From positions 2,356,001 through 2,420,000 of the forward strand of contig NZ_JACHMP010000001.1 in the NCBI RefSeq assembly GCF_014204985.1: 64,000 nucleotides of DNA, read 5' to 3'. Positions 39,078 through 48,690 of this stretch are shown here, piece by piece. The notes below the pieces were generated by a model. It was not told the DNA's origin. It made no database searches and saw nothing but the letters and a program-made list of their open reading frames with translations. The stretch's first letter is position 1. Each line of letters starts with the position of its first letter. The position numbers were made by a program, and so were the translations under genes. This stretch comes from Streptosporangium becharense. GTDB lineage: Bacteria > Actinomycetota > Actinomycetes > Streptosporangiales > Streptosporangiaceae.

Positions 39078-39850
39078 TAGGACAGCGACTCCGTCAGTCG
39101 GGTCATCCGCTGGGTCACGATCACCGCGGTGAAGCTCACCGCCAGCAGGACGGTGGCGAGCGCGTTCACCTCCGGAGTGATCCCGAAACGGACCATTGAG
39201 TAGATGACGATGGGCAGGGTCGGGGTGGTCGGCGCCGAGGTGAAGAACGCGATGACGAACTCGTCGATCGACAGGGTGAACGCCAGCAGCGCGCCCGCCA
39301 GGATCCCCGGGGCCAGCTGCGGCAGCGTGATGCGCAGGAACGTGGTCAGCGGCGGCGCACCCAGGTCCCTGGACGCCTCCTCCAGGGAGGTGTCGGCGTG
39401 GGTGAGCCGGGTGCGCACCACCGCGGTCACGAACGCCATGCCGAACACCGTGTGGGCCAGCAGCACCGAGTGCAGGCCGAGGGTCATCTTGACCGCCGCG
39501 TAGAACACCAGCAGGCCGATGCCGAGCACCAGGTCCGGCAGGATCGCGGGCAGCACGCTGAGCGCGTCCAGCAACCGCGACCTGGTGTGGCGGGCCAGGC
39601 CCACCGCCAGCAGGGTGCCCAGCACCGTGGCGAGCGCGGTGGAGCCCACGGCCACGATCAGCGTGTTGACCAGGCCCTCGCGGATGTTCGCGTTCCGGAC
39701 GAGCCTGCCGTACCAGTCGAGGCTGAATCCCTCGAAGACGTAAGGCGAATCGCCGGAGTTGAACGACATCACGATGAGCACGATGATCGGCGTGTAGAGG
39801 AAGACGTACGACGCCCAGAAGGGGACGTACAGCAGGCGGGGTCTACGCAC
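39077..39850 (-). CDS. potC: Polyamine-type ABC importer permease PotC
   Basis: 257 residues, six helices, coupling loop EEASRDLGAPPLTTFLRITLPQLAPGILAGALLAFTLSIDEFVIAFF, which is characteristic of PotC/PotI. ATG at 39848-39850 overlaps the potB stop by eight bases. Confidence 0.88.
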   Translation of the reverse strand: MRRPRLLYVPFWASYVFLYTPIIVLIVMSFNSGDSPYVFEGFSLDWYGRLVRNANIREGLVNTLIVAVGSTALATVLGTLLAVGLARHTRSRLLDALSVLPAILPDLVLGIGLLVFYAAVKMTLGLHSVLLAHTVFGMAFVTAVVRTRLTHADTSLEEASRDLGAPPLTTFLRITLPQLAPGILAGALLAFTLSIDEFVIAFFTSAPTTPTLPIVIYSMVRFGITPEVNALATVLLAVSFTAVIVTQRMTRLTESLS

Positions 39851-40727
39851 GTCGGGAACTCCATGCCTGTGCCAGCAGCAGAACGATCAGCACGACGAGC
39901 AACGCCAGCGTGAGGGTGGCTCCGAACGGCCAGTCGCGCGCCTTGAGGAACTGGTCCCTGATCACGTTGCCGACCATGGTGGAGCGGCCGCCGCCGAGCA
40001 GCTCGGGGATGATGAAGTTGCCGAAGCTCGGCACGAAGACGAACAGGGAGCCGGTGAGCACACCCGGCAGGGTCAGCGGCAACGTCACCGAGAAGAACGT
40101 GCGGACCGGGCCCGCGCCGAGGTTCGCCGAGGCCTCGCGCAACTGCGGGTCGAGTTTCTCGATCGCCGCGTACAACGGCAGGATCATCAGCGGCAGGTAC
40201 GAGTAGACCAGGCCGGTGACGACCGTGCCCTGGTTGTAGAGCAGCTCCAGCGGCTTGTCGATCAGCCCGAGGTCCAGCAGGGCCGAGTTGACCAGTCCGG
40301 GACCGCTGAGCAGGACGACCCAGGCGTAGATGCGGACCAGGAAGTTGGTCCAGAAGGGCATGACGATCACGACCAGGGCGATCGTCTTCCACTTCTTCGG
40401 AAGCTGGGCGATCAGGTAGGCCGTCGGGTAACCCACCAGGAGGGCGATCAGGGTGGCGATCGCGGCCAGCTTGAGCGAGCCGAGGACGACGTCGCGGTAG
40501 AGCGAGTCGTCAAGCCGGGCGAAGTTCTCCCACGTGAACTCGTAGACGATCCCGCCGAACCGGCCCCGGCGGAACACCGTGTAGCTGACGATCAGGCCCA
40601 GCGGCACCACGACGAAGGCGACCAGATAGAGCAGGCCCGGCCCGAGGAAGAGGAGTCTTCCCAGGGCATGCGACCGGCGCGCCCGCGAGGTCGCGGACGC
40701 GCCGGTAGCGGTGGTGGAGCTTTTCAC
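39843..40727 (-). CDS. potB: Polyamine-type ABC importer permease PotB
   Basis: 294 residues with a Thr/Ser/Arg-rich cytoplasmic N-terminus and six helices; LREASANLGAGPVRTFFSVTLPLTLPGVLTGSLFVFVPSFGNFIIPELLGGG is the PotB/PotH-type coupling region. GTG start overlapping the potD stop by four bases (GTGA). Confidence 0.88.
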   Translation of the reverse strand: MKSSTTATGASATSRARRSHALGRLLFLGPGLLYLVAFVVVPLGLIVSYTVFRRGRFGGIVYEFTWENFARLDDSLYRDVVLGSLKLAAIATLIALLVGYPTAYLIAQLPKKWKTIALVVIVMPFWTNFLVRIYAWVVLLSGPGLVNSALLDLGLIDKPLELLYNQGTVVTGLVYSYLPLMILPLYAAIEKLDPQLREASANLGAGPVRTFFSVTLPLTLPGVLTGSLFVFVPSFGNFIIPELLGGGRSTMVGNVIRDQFLKARDWPFGATLTLALLVVLIVLLLAQAWSSRRA

Positions 40728-41848
40728 TGCTGGGCCGCGACCTCGGTCGCCAGCCGGGTGAACTTGACCGAGTCTTCCCCGAGGTCGACGATCGACTCAC
40801 CCTTGAGCAGGTCGGACGGGCTCATCTGCAGCGGGGCGTTGGCGGCCTTCAGCTTGGCGTCCATGGCGTCCATGGCGGCCTTGTTCGGGACCTTGTAGAG
40901 GATGTTCTCCGCGGCCCAGCGGTGGATCTCCGGGTCGAGGATGTAGTTGATGAAGGCGTGCGCCGCCTCCTTGTTCTTGGAGGACTTCAGCACGACCATG
41001 GTGTCCACCCACAGGTCGCTGCCCTCCTTGGGCACGACGAACTTGATGTTCTTCTCGGAGGTGGGGCACCAGCCGTCCCAGGCCTCCACCATCACGGCCT
41101 CGCCGCTCTTGAGCTTGTCGCCGAAGGTGGTGTCGTCGTAGCCGAGCAGGTTCGGCTTGGCCGCCAGCAGCTTCTCCTTGACCTTGGCCAGGTCGTCGTC
41201 GCTCCTGGTGTTGACCGACATGCCGAGCGCCTTGATGGCGGGCAGGGCCAGCCAGCGCTCGGTGGTCATCATGGTGACCTTCTTGACCGCGTCGGCCGGC
41301 GGGCTCAGGATGTCGTTCCAGCTCGTCGGCGGCGTCTTCACCAGGTCCGTGCGGTAGCAGATGCCGGTGGTGCCCCAGGTGTAGGGGACCGAGAAGACAT
41401 TGCCCTTGTCGAAGGCGAGCTCCTTGGCCTCGGGGTAGAGGTTGGCGAGGTTCGGGATGAGCTCGGGGTGCAGCGGCTCCAGCAGACCGGCCTCGTTGAG
41501 CGCCTGGGCGTACTGCCCCGAGACGAACGCCACGTCGAGACCGGTGTCGGCCCCGCTGGTCAGCTTCGCCATGATCGCTTCGTTGGTGTCGTGGAGAGTG
41601 ACCTTGAGGTTGGTCTTGAGCTTCTCCTTGACCCTCTCGGGAAGGTCCTTGGGCGTGTAGTCGGCCCAGACCGAGATGGCCACGCTCTGCTTCGACAGGT
41701 CGGCGTTGGGGTCGAGCCGGGCGGACGAGGCACCGGCGGCGGGCGCGGCGGTGTCCGCGGCCTCCCCGCCACATGCCGAAACTGCGAGCGCGAGCCCGGC
41801 CGCCAGGGCGGCAGCCGGAAGACGACGGGTGAACCGAGTGCGGGACAC
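40724..41848 (-). CDS. potD: Polyamine-type substrate-binding lipoprotein PotD
   Basis: 374 residues. Signal peptide with lipobox VSAC, then a PotD-like fold: VAISVWADYTPKDLPERVKEKLKTNLKVTLHDTNEAIMAKL, VPYTWGTTGICYRTDLV, MVEAWDGWCPTSEKNIKFVVPKEGSDLWVDTMVVLKSSKN. The GTG at 41846-41848 is chosen because GGAG lies nine bases upstream and it gives a proper signal peptide; the frame is open to 42100. The first gene of the operon, with the second copy of the palindrome about 145 bp upstream. Ligand residues cannot be verified by eye. Confidence 0.88.
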   Translation of the reverse strand: MSRTRFTRRLPAAALAAGLALAVSACGGEAADTAAPAAGASSARLDPNADLSKQSVAISVWADYTPKDLPERVKEKLKTNLKVTLHDTNEAIMAKLTSGADTGLDVAFVSGQYAQALNEAGLLEPLHPELIPNLANLYPEAKELAFDKGNVFSVPYTWGTTGICYRTDLVKTPPTSWNDILSPPADAVKKVTMMTTERWLALPAIKALGMSVNTRSDDDLAKVKEKLLAAKPNLLGYDDTTFGDKLKSGEAVMVEAWDGWCPTSEKNIKFVVPKEGSDLWVDTMVVLKSSKNKEAAHAFINYILDPEIHRWAAENILYKVPNKAAMDAMDAKLKAANAPLQMSPSDLLKGESIVDLGEDSVKFTRLATEVAAQQ

Positions 41849-41990
41849 GGCCGCTACTCCTTCAGAATCCAGTTTGCGTGGGGTAGACCGGCCGTAGGGG
41901 ACACGGCAGACCAAAGCAGGAGTGTTGCAGTCAACATTAACTTGAGCAAGACTTTTCACGACATCACCCCTGGAAAGTTTGGCTTGTTTG

Positions 41991-42006
41991 TTGAATCGCT
42001 GTTCAA
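41991..42006. promoter_or_regulatory. Probable TetR operator (copy 2)
   Basis: TTGAATCGCTGTTCAA: 5-bp arms and 6-bp spacer, the same core as at 37310-37327. It lies between the divergent potD and sugar-kinase genes. A TTGCTC-N17-AACACT promoter-like pair for potD is on the complement of about 41924-41952. Confidence 0.6.
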
Positions 42007-42134
42007 TCTGGGATCGGCTGGACACGGTCCCGCAGGCCGGCGACGGACGGACCACCGCGTTCGTCACAGCTCTGACCTGCGATGTCCCTGCCCCGTTCAC
42101 CGTTCGCCGGTTCCATCCGCTCCCCGCCCCCTTC

Positions 42135-43226
42135 GTGGCCGGTCGCTCAATCGTCAGTCAATTGTCGCCGATCTCCGGGGATGATCGGGCGACCGAGCGG
42201 GGCTTCGACGTCGATCAGACCAATCACTCGGTGGTGGTCGGCGGGAATGTGGTCGTGAAATGGCTCACACCTCCCGCTCCGCTCCCCCAGCCGACGCCCG
42301 AGGTGTTCGCCCATCTGACATCGGTCGGTTTCACCGCCACCGCCACGCCGTACGCGTCCCTCTCACGCCGCGACGACGACGGCACCGAGCGGTTGCTCGC
42401 GCTGGTGACGGCCTACCTGCCGGACGCCGCGGACGGCTGGGAGTGGTGCGTGGACGAGGCCGTCGCCGGCCGCACCGCCTTCGCCGCGGACCTGGGCGTC
42501 CTCGCCGCCGACCTGCACGCCGCGATGGCCACCCCGTCGCCGGCCTTCCCCGACCCGATACGGCACCCGCCGGAGACGTCCGGGGACGCGCACTCCGGCG
42601 ACCCGCGGGAATCCGGGGACCTCGGCGGCGACGCGACCCCGTCCCGGGGCCACGCGGGAGGTCCCGGGGAGCATCCGTGGTCGGTGCGGGCACGGCAGGC
42701 GCTGGAGGAGGCGCTGGCGCTGACCGACGGCGAGGACGGCGACTGGCTGGCCGAGCACGCCGGCACGCTCCGCGCCGGGTTGGCCCCGCTGGCCTCGGCG
42801 GGCACCGGTCCGCTGATCCGCATCCACGGCGACCTGCACGTCGGCCAGATCCTCCGGTGGCGGGACGGTTACGCGGTGATCGACTTCGACGGCAACCCGA
42901 CCGTCACGGGCGCCGACCCCTTCCAGCCCGCGGCCCGTGACCTCGCCCAGCTCACCACGAGCGTCGAGCACGTCGGTCAGATCGCGGTCAGGCGACGCGA
43001 CGCCGACCCCGCGGCGACCGGTGAGTGGGCCGCCGCGGCCGGCGCCGCCCTGGAGTCCGCCTACCGCAAGCGGCTGGCCGAGCTCGGCCGCTCCGCGCTC
43101 CTGGACCGCTCCCTGTTGCGGCCCTTCGAGATCGAGCAGGAGTGCCGCGAGCTCATCTACGCGGCCCGGCACCTGCCCCGATGGCGTTACGCCCCGATGG
43201 GCGTCCTACGGTCCAGGTACCGGTGA
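42135..43226 (+). CDS. Maltokinase-related sugar kinase, probably glucosamine kinase
   Basis: About 363 residues of the aminoglycoside-phosphotransferase/maltokinase fold. ATP-site TNHSVVVGGNVVVKWL, catalytic IHGDLHVGQILRW and metal-binding AVIDFDGNP are clear. The DLHVGQ and DFDGNP forms agree with the actinobacterial glucosamine kinases related to maltokinases (recall), whose genes sit with SIS-domain genes, as here. A 20-30-residue Asp/Gly/Ser-rich insertion is at about 140-170. The start is uncertain: the frame opens from 41979 with TTG; I take the GTG at 42135, but it has no ribosome site and may be leaderless. 21 bp before the SIS gene. Confidence 0.75.
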   Translation: MAGRSIVSQLSPISGDDRATERGFDVDQTNHSVVVGGNVVVKWLTPPAPLPQPTPEVFAHLTSVGFTATATPYASLSRRDDDGTERLLALVTAYLPDAADGWEWCVDEAVAGRTAFAADLGVLAADLHAAMATPSPAFPDPIRHPPETSGDAHSGDPRESGDLGGDATPSRGHAGGPGEHPWSVRARQALEEALALTDGEDGDWLAEHAGTLRAGLAPLASAGTGPLIRIHGDLHVGQILRWRDGYAVIDFDGNPTVTGADPFQPAARDLAQLTTSVEHVGQIAVRRRDADPAATGEWAAAAGAALESAYRKRLAELGRSALLDRSLLRPFEIEQECRELIYAARHLPRWRYAPMGVLRSRYR

Positions 43227-43247
43227 AGGAACACTGAAGGAGAGCAT

Positions 43248-44225
43248 GTGAACCCCGAGCTTTATCTCGCGGACCTGGAGGCGAAGCCCGCCGCCCTGGC
43301 GGAGCTGGCGAGCGCTCTGGAGGCCGGCGACCCGTTCGCGGGCATCCCGGACGGCATCCGGCGGGTGCTCTTCCTCGGCATGGGCAGCTCCCGGTACGCG
43401 GCCCGGGTGGCCGCGCTGCGCCTGCGGGCGGCGGGCGTGGACGCGGTCGCCGAGTACGCCTCGGCGTCCCTGTCCTACCCGGCGGACCCCGGCACGCTGG
43501 TCGTGGCGATCTCCGCCACCGGCGGCAGCCGGGAGACCCTCGACGCGGTCGCCCGCCACCGGGGCCGATCGTTCGTCCTCGCGCTGACCAACAAGCCGGG
43601 CTCGGCCGTCACCGAGGGGGCCGACCTGGTGGTCCCCATGGTCGCGGGTGAGGAGCGCGGCGGCGTGTCCTGCCGAACCTTCCAGCACACCCTCGCCCTG
43701 CTGCTGGCCCTGGGGGGCCGTCTCACCGGCCGCTCCGCCGCCGGCGGCTTCGACCGGGACGTGCCCGCGCTGCTGCGCCGCACGGCCGAGGCCACCGCCG
43801 ACCTGCTCGACCGGCGCGAGGAGTGGCTGGAGCCGGTGGCGACCCTGCTCGACGGCCCGGACGGCGTCTACACGATCGCTCCCGCCGAGCGGTTGTCCTC
43901 CGCCGAGCAGTCGGCCCTGATGCTCCGGGAGGGGCCCCGCAGGGCGGCCGACGCCTGCGAGACCGGCGACTGGGCCCACGTGGACGTCTACCTCACCAAG
44001 ACCCTCGACTACCGGGCCGTCCTGTTCCCCGGATCCCGTTACGACGAGCAGGCCATGGAGTGGATCCGCGAGCGCGCTTCCACCGTCCTGACCGTCGGAG
44101 GCGAACTCCCGGGGGCCAAGGCGTCCGTGCGCTACCGCCACGACGACGACCCCGACGTGGCGCTCCTGACCGAGACCCTGGTGGCCGAGCTGGTCGCCGC
44201 CCGGTGGTGGCTGGCCGCATCCTGA
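43248..44225 (+). CDS. SIS-domain aminosugar isomerase/deaminase-like protein
   Basis: 325 residues with two SIS domains: RRVLFLGMGSSRYAARVAALRL, LVVAISATGGSRETLDAVARHRG and the second around YTIAPAERLSSAEQSALMLREGPRRAADACETGDWAHVD. This resembles the isomerase half of GlmS and the GlmS/AgaS-like deaminases that act on glucosamine-6-phosphate. Together with the kinase it would phosphorylate and then process an aminosugar. GTG start with AAGGAG six bases upstream. Confidence 0.85.
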   Translation: MNPELYLADLEAKPAALAELASALEAGDPFAGIPDGIRRVLFLGMGSSRYAARVAALRLRAAGVDAVAEYASASLSYPADPGTLVVAISATGGSRETLDAVARHRGRSFVLALTNKPGSAVTEGADLVVPMVAGEERGGVSCRTFQHTLALLLALGGRLTGRSAAGGFDRDVPALLRRTAEATADLLDRREEWLEPVATLLDGPDGVYTIAPAERLSSAEQSALMLREGPRRAADACETGDWAHVDVYLTKTLDYRAVLFPGSRYDEQAMEWIRERASTVLTVGGELPGAKASVRYRHDDDPDVALLTETLVAELVAARWWLAAS

Positions 44226-44253
44226 CCGGTCACCGGGCGACGCCGCGGCCGGT

Positions 44254-44274
44254 GCCGCCCTATCGCAGGGCGGC
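44254..44274. terminator. Hairpin between convergent SIS gene and glnD
   Basis: GCCGCCCT-ATCGC-AGGGCGGC at 44254-44274, an 8-bp perfect stem that overlaps the glnD stop codon. Its position between convergent genes suits a bidirectional terminator. Confidence 0.5.
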
Positions 44275-46536
44275 CAGCACGTGATCCCGGACCTGCGCGC
44301 GCTGAACCTCGTCCGTCAGCGGGCGGCCCGCCCGGTCGACCACGTAGAAGACGTCCACCGCCTCCGCGCCGAGCGTCTCCACCCGCGCGGCCCGCACGTC
44401 CAGACCGCACTCACCGAACGCCCTGCCGATGCGCCACAGCAGCCCAGGACGGTCGTGAGCACGCACCTCGACGACCGTCGCGGTGCTGGAGGCGTCGTCC
44501 ACCAGCGTCACCCGGGGCGGCGCCACCGGAACCCGGCCCGGCCGCGACGACCTGGTCCGCCTGGCCAGGCGCTGCTCGATGTCGAGGCGGCCGGCCAGCA
44601 CCAGCCGCAGGTCGGCCTCCAGGGTCGCGGGGTCGGGCGGCGAACCGTACTCCGGCACGACCGAGAACTCGATCACGGCGGTCGAGCCCGCTGAGGCCGC
44701 CGTGGCGGCGCGGACCACCATCCGGTGCGCGGCGAGCACCCCGGCCGCGCACCAGAGCAGCCCGGCCCGGTCCGGCGCGACCACGGTGACCGCTCCCCCG
44801 TTGACCCGGACGGCACCGCCGCCGTGGCGGGCCAGGGACGCCTGCTCCGCCGAGAGCGAGGGTGCGGGCGGCGGCGGAGTGCCCGAGAGCACCGAACGGA
44901 CCCGGCGCACCAGGTCGGTGACCAGCGACGCCTTCCACGAGTTCCAGGCGGCCGGCCCGGTGGCGTGACCGTCGGCCACGGCGAGGGCCGCCAGCAGCTC
45001 CAGAACCTCGCGGGAGCCCACCGCCCCGGCCACCCGCGAGATCGTCACCGGGTCGTCCAGGTCACGGCGGGTGGCCGTCTCCGGCAGCAGCAGATGGTGG
45101 CGGACCACGGTCTCAAGGATGTCGACGTCCGCCGGGGACAGGCCCAGCCGGGTGCCGATGTCGCGGGCGACCACGGCGCCGGTGGTGGAATGGTCGCCGG
45201 GATAACCCTTGCCGATGTCGTGCAGGAGCGCGGCGATGAGCAGCAGGTCGGGCCGGGAGACCTCACGGGTGAACGACGCGGCCCCCGCCGCCGCCTCGAT
45301 CAGGTGCCGGTCGACGGTGTAGCGGTGCACCGGGTTGCGCTGTGGCCGGTGCCGCACCCGCTCCCAGTCGGGCAGCAGGCGGACCAGGATGCCCGCCTGG
45401 TCCAGTTCCTCCCAGACCGGCACCGCGGCGCGACCGGCGCCCAGCAGGGCGACCAGGGCGTCACGCGCCTCGTCAGGCCAGGGCACGGGGAGCGGCGGCG
45501 ACTGAGCGGCCAGCGCGCTGACCGTGGCGGGCGCCAGCGGCAGCCCGGCCTCCGCCGCCGCGGCGGCGGCGCGCAACACCAGCACCGGGTCCTCGCGCGG
45601 GCTGACCCCGCGGGCGAGCACGACCTCGCCGCCGTGCTCGACGACGCCGTCGGCGAGCGGCCGGCGGCCCCGCGGCGTGGGGCCGGTCAGCAGCCGGTCG
45701 ACGGTGCGCCAGGTGGCGTCGAAGGAGTGTGAGATCGTCCTGGCGGCCTCGGCGAGCCTGCGCATCAGCGCCTCGGCGTCGAGAAGACCCAGGACGCCGG
45801 CCACCGCGTCCTGCTCCTGGAGCACCAGGCGGTCGGCACCCCGGGCGGTCACCAGATGCAGGCCGTGCCGGACGTCGAGCAGCAGTTCGTACGCCTCGCG
45901 CACCCTCGGGCCCGGAGCGGAGGCGACCCAGGCCGCGGCCACGGCCTGCATCGCCTGGACGTCGCGGAGGCCGCCGCGCGCGTCCTTGAGGTCGGGTTCG
46001 AGGAGGAACGCCAGTTCCCCGCTTGACTCGGCCCGTTTGTCCGCGGCCTCACGCAGCTCACCCAGGCGGCGCCGGGAGTCCGCCCGCCACTCGGCGAGCA
46101 CGATCTCGCGCGCCGCGCGGGTCAGCTCCGGATCTCCGGCCACGTGCCGGGCCTGGATGAGCCCGAGGACCGCCTTGAGGTCCTCCCGGGCGACCTTGGC
46201 CGCCTCCTCCACGGTGCGCACCGAGTGGTCCAGCCCCACCCCGGAGTCCCAGACGGGATACCAGACACGGTCGGCGATGCGTGCGATGTCGTCACGGCCG
46301 TCGTGGAGCAGCACCAGATCCAGGTCGCTGCCGGGCGCCGGCTCCGAGCGCCCCAGGCTGCCGACCGCGACGAGCGCGACCCCGCTCAGGGCGCCGCGCT
46401 CGTCGTTCCTCGTCATCCCCCCGTTGGACCCGTACGGCGAACCGCAGGCGGCGCGGAGCAGGTCCGTCAGCCAGCGGTCGGTGTCCGCGGCCCGCTCCCT
46501 GCGGGCCGCGGCGTACGAGCGGGTGTCGCCTCTCAC
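44260..46536 (-). CDS. glnD: PII protein (adenylyl/uridylyl)transferase GlnD
   Basis: 758 residues. Nucleotidyltransferase domain GSLGRSEPAPGSDLDLVLLHDGR, a GlnD-type helical block (DLKDARGGLRDVQAMQAVAA), an HD domain (LLLIAALLHDIGKGYPGDHS) and two C-terminal ACT domains (APDRAGLLWCAAGVLA, HDRPGLLWRIGRAFGECGLDV) that sense glutamine. In actinobacteria GlnD adenylylates rather than uridylylates the PII protein. It follows glnB by three bases, in the standard amtB-glnB-glnD operon. The N-terminus before the first motif is long and Arg-rich; the ATG at 46536 is accepted. Confidence 0.95.
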   Translation of the reverse strand: MRGDTRSYAAARRERAADTDRWLTDLLRAACGSPYGSNGGMTRNDERGALSGVALVAVGSLGRSEPAPGSDLDLVLLHDGRDDIARIADRVWYPVWDSGVGLDHSVRTVEEAAKVAREDLKAVLGLIQARHVAGDPELTRAAREIVLAEWRADSRRRLGELREAADKRAESSGELAFLLEPDLKDARGGLRDVQAMQAVAAAWVASAPGPRVREAYELLLDVRHGLHLVTARGADRLVLQEQDAVAGVLGLLDAEALMRRLAEAARTISHSFDATWRTVDRLLTGPTPRGRRPLADGVVEHGGEVVLARGVSPREDPVLVLRAAAAAAEAGLPLAPATVSALAAQSPPLPVPWPDEARDALVALLGAGRAAVPVWEELDQAGILVRLLPDWERVRHRPQRNPVHRYTVDRHLIEAAAGAASFTREVSRPDLLLIAALLHDIGKGYPGDHSTTGAVVARDIGTRLGLSPADVDILETVVRHHLLLPETATRRDLDDPVTISRVAGAVGSREVLELLAALAVADGHATGPAAWNSWKASLVTDLVRRVRSVLSGTPPPPAPSLSAEQASLARHGGGAVRVNGGAVTVVAPDRAGLLWCAAGVLAAHRMVVRAATAASAGSTAVIEFSVVPEYGSPPDPATLEADLRLVLAGRLDIEQRLARRTRSSRPGRVPVAPPRVTLVDDASSTATVVEVRAHDRPGLLWRIGRAFGECGLDVRAARVETLGAEAVDVFYVVDRAGRPLTDEVQRAQVRDHVLAALR

Positions 46537-46539
46537 CGG

Positions 46540-48197
<1,658 letters not shown>

Positions 48198-48232
48198 GCG
48201 AAGCGACCCTCCTTCCAATTGGCGTGTTGCCG

Positions 48233-48381
48233 GTTTCACATCGCAGTGGGCGCTTCCAGGGCTCCGTCGACCGGCCGCGCACTGACGTTGCGCCACAGCG
48301 TGTTCTTCCGCCGTTTCAGGGCGCGACCTTGCGTGTTTCACATCTGTGAAACTCGGCCGAAGGGTGTTTCGCCCGTGTTTC
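48233..48381 (-). promoter_or_regulatory. GAAAC-box array upstream of amtB (GlnR-like sites)
   Basis: GTTTC (GAAAC on the amtB strand) occurs at 48233, 48313, 48335, 48366 and 48377. Spacings of 22 and 11 bp between neighbours fit whole helical turns. The copy at 48335 is part of a palindrome GTTTCAC-ATCT-GTGAAAC (48335-48352). Streptomyces GlnR sites combine GTnAC- and GAAAC-type half-sites upstream of amtB; identification with GlnR is inference. Confidence 0.55.
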
Positions 48382-48460
48382 GGAGGTGACGCCCCCGGCC
48401 GGAAGGTGACCGTAACGGGGCTCGGGCGGGCGGGCGTCGCGCATGCCGCAGCGGGCTCGG

Positions 48461-48540
48461 GCCGGCGCGGTGTGGGCCAGTGAGCCGGCGCGGCGTGGGC
48501 CAGTGAGCCGGCGCGGCGTGGGCCAGTGAGCCGACGCGGG
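48461..48540. repeat. 23-bp tandem repeat, about 3.4 copies
   Basis: Units start at 48461, 48484 and 48507, with a partial fourth at 48530. The consensus starts GCCGGCGCGGCGTGGG and ends CCAGTGA; the first copy has one change. Flanked by looser GGCTCGGGCC repeats. Lies between the sigma-factor terminator and the amtB control region. Confidence 0.85.
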
Positions 48541-48636
48541 TCACCGTCGCGCATCCGCAGCCGGGCTCGGGCCGCAGCGGGCTCGGGCCGGCCGCGGCAC
48601 GGCGGGACAGGACGGGACGCGGGCGAACGTGAAACG

Positions 48637-48678
48637 CGCTCCGGCGCGGCCCCCTGCGGGGCCGCGCCGGAGCGCGTG
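48637..48678 (-). terminator. Terminator of the sigma-factor gene
   Basis: CGCGCTCCGGCGCGGCCCC (48637-48655), loop CTGC, and exact complement at 48660-48678: a 19-bp perfect stem, 12 bp past the sigma-factor stop. No T-run. Confidence 0.75.
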
Positions 48679-48690
48679 GAGAATCGGAGG

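Noticed and set aside
34576-44225. Natural-product gene cluster around the glycosyltransferase
   Set aside because: No synthase, P450 or tailoring set is present; transporter and catabolic genes dominate.
48461-48540. Possible CRISPR array
   Set aside because: Units are contiguous 23-bp repeats with no spacers and no cas genes nearby; the same applies to the other tandem repeats.
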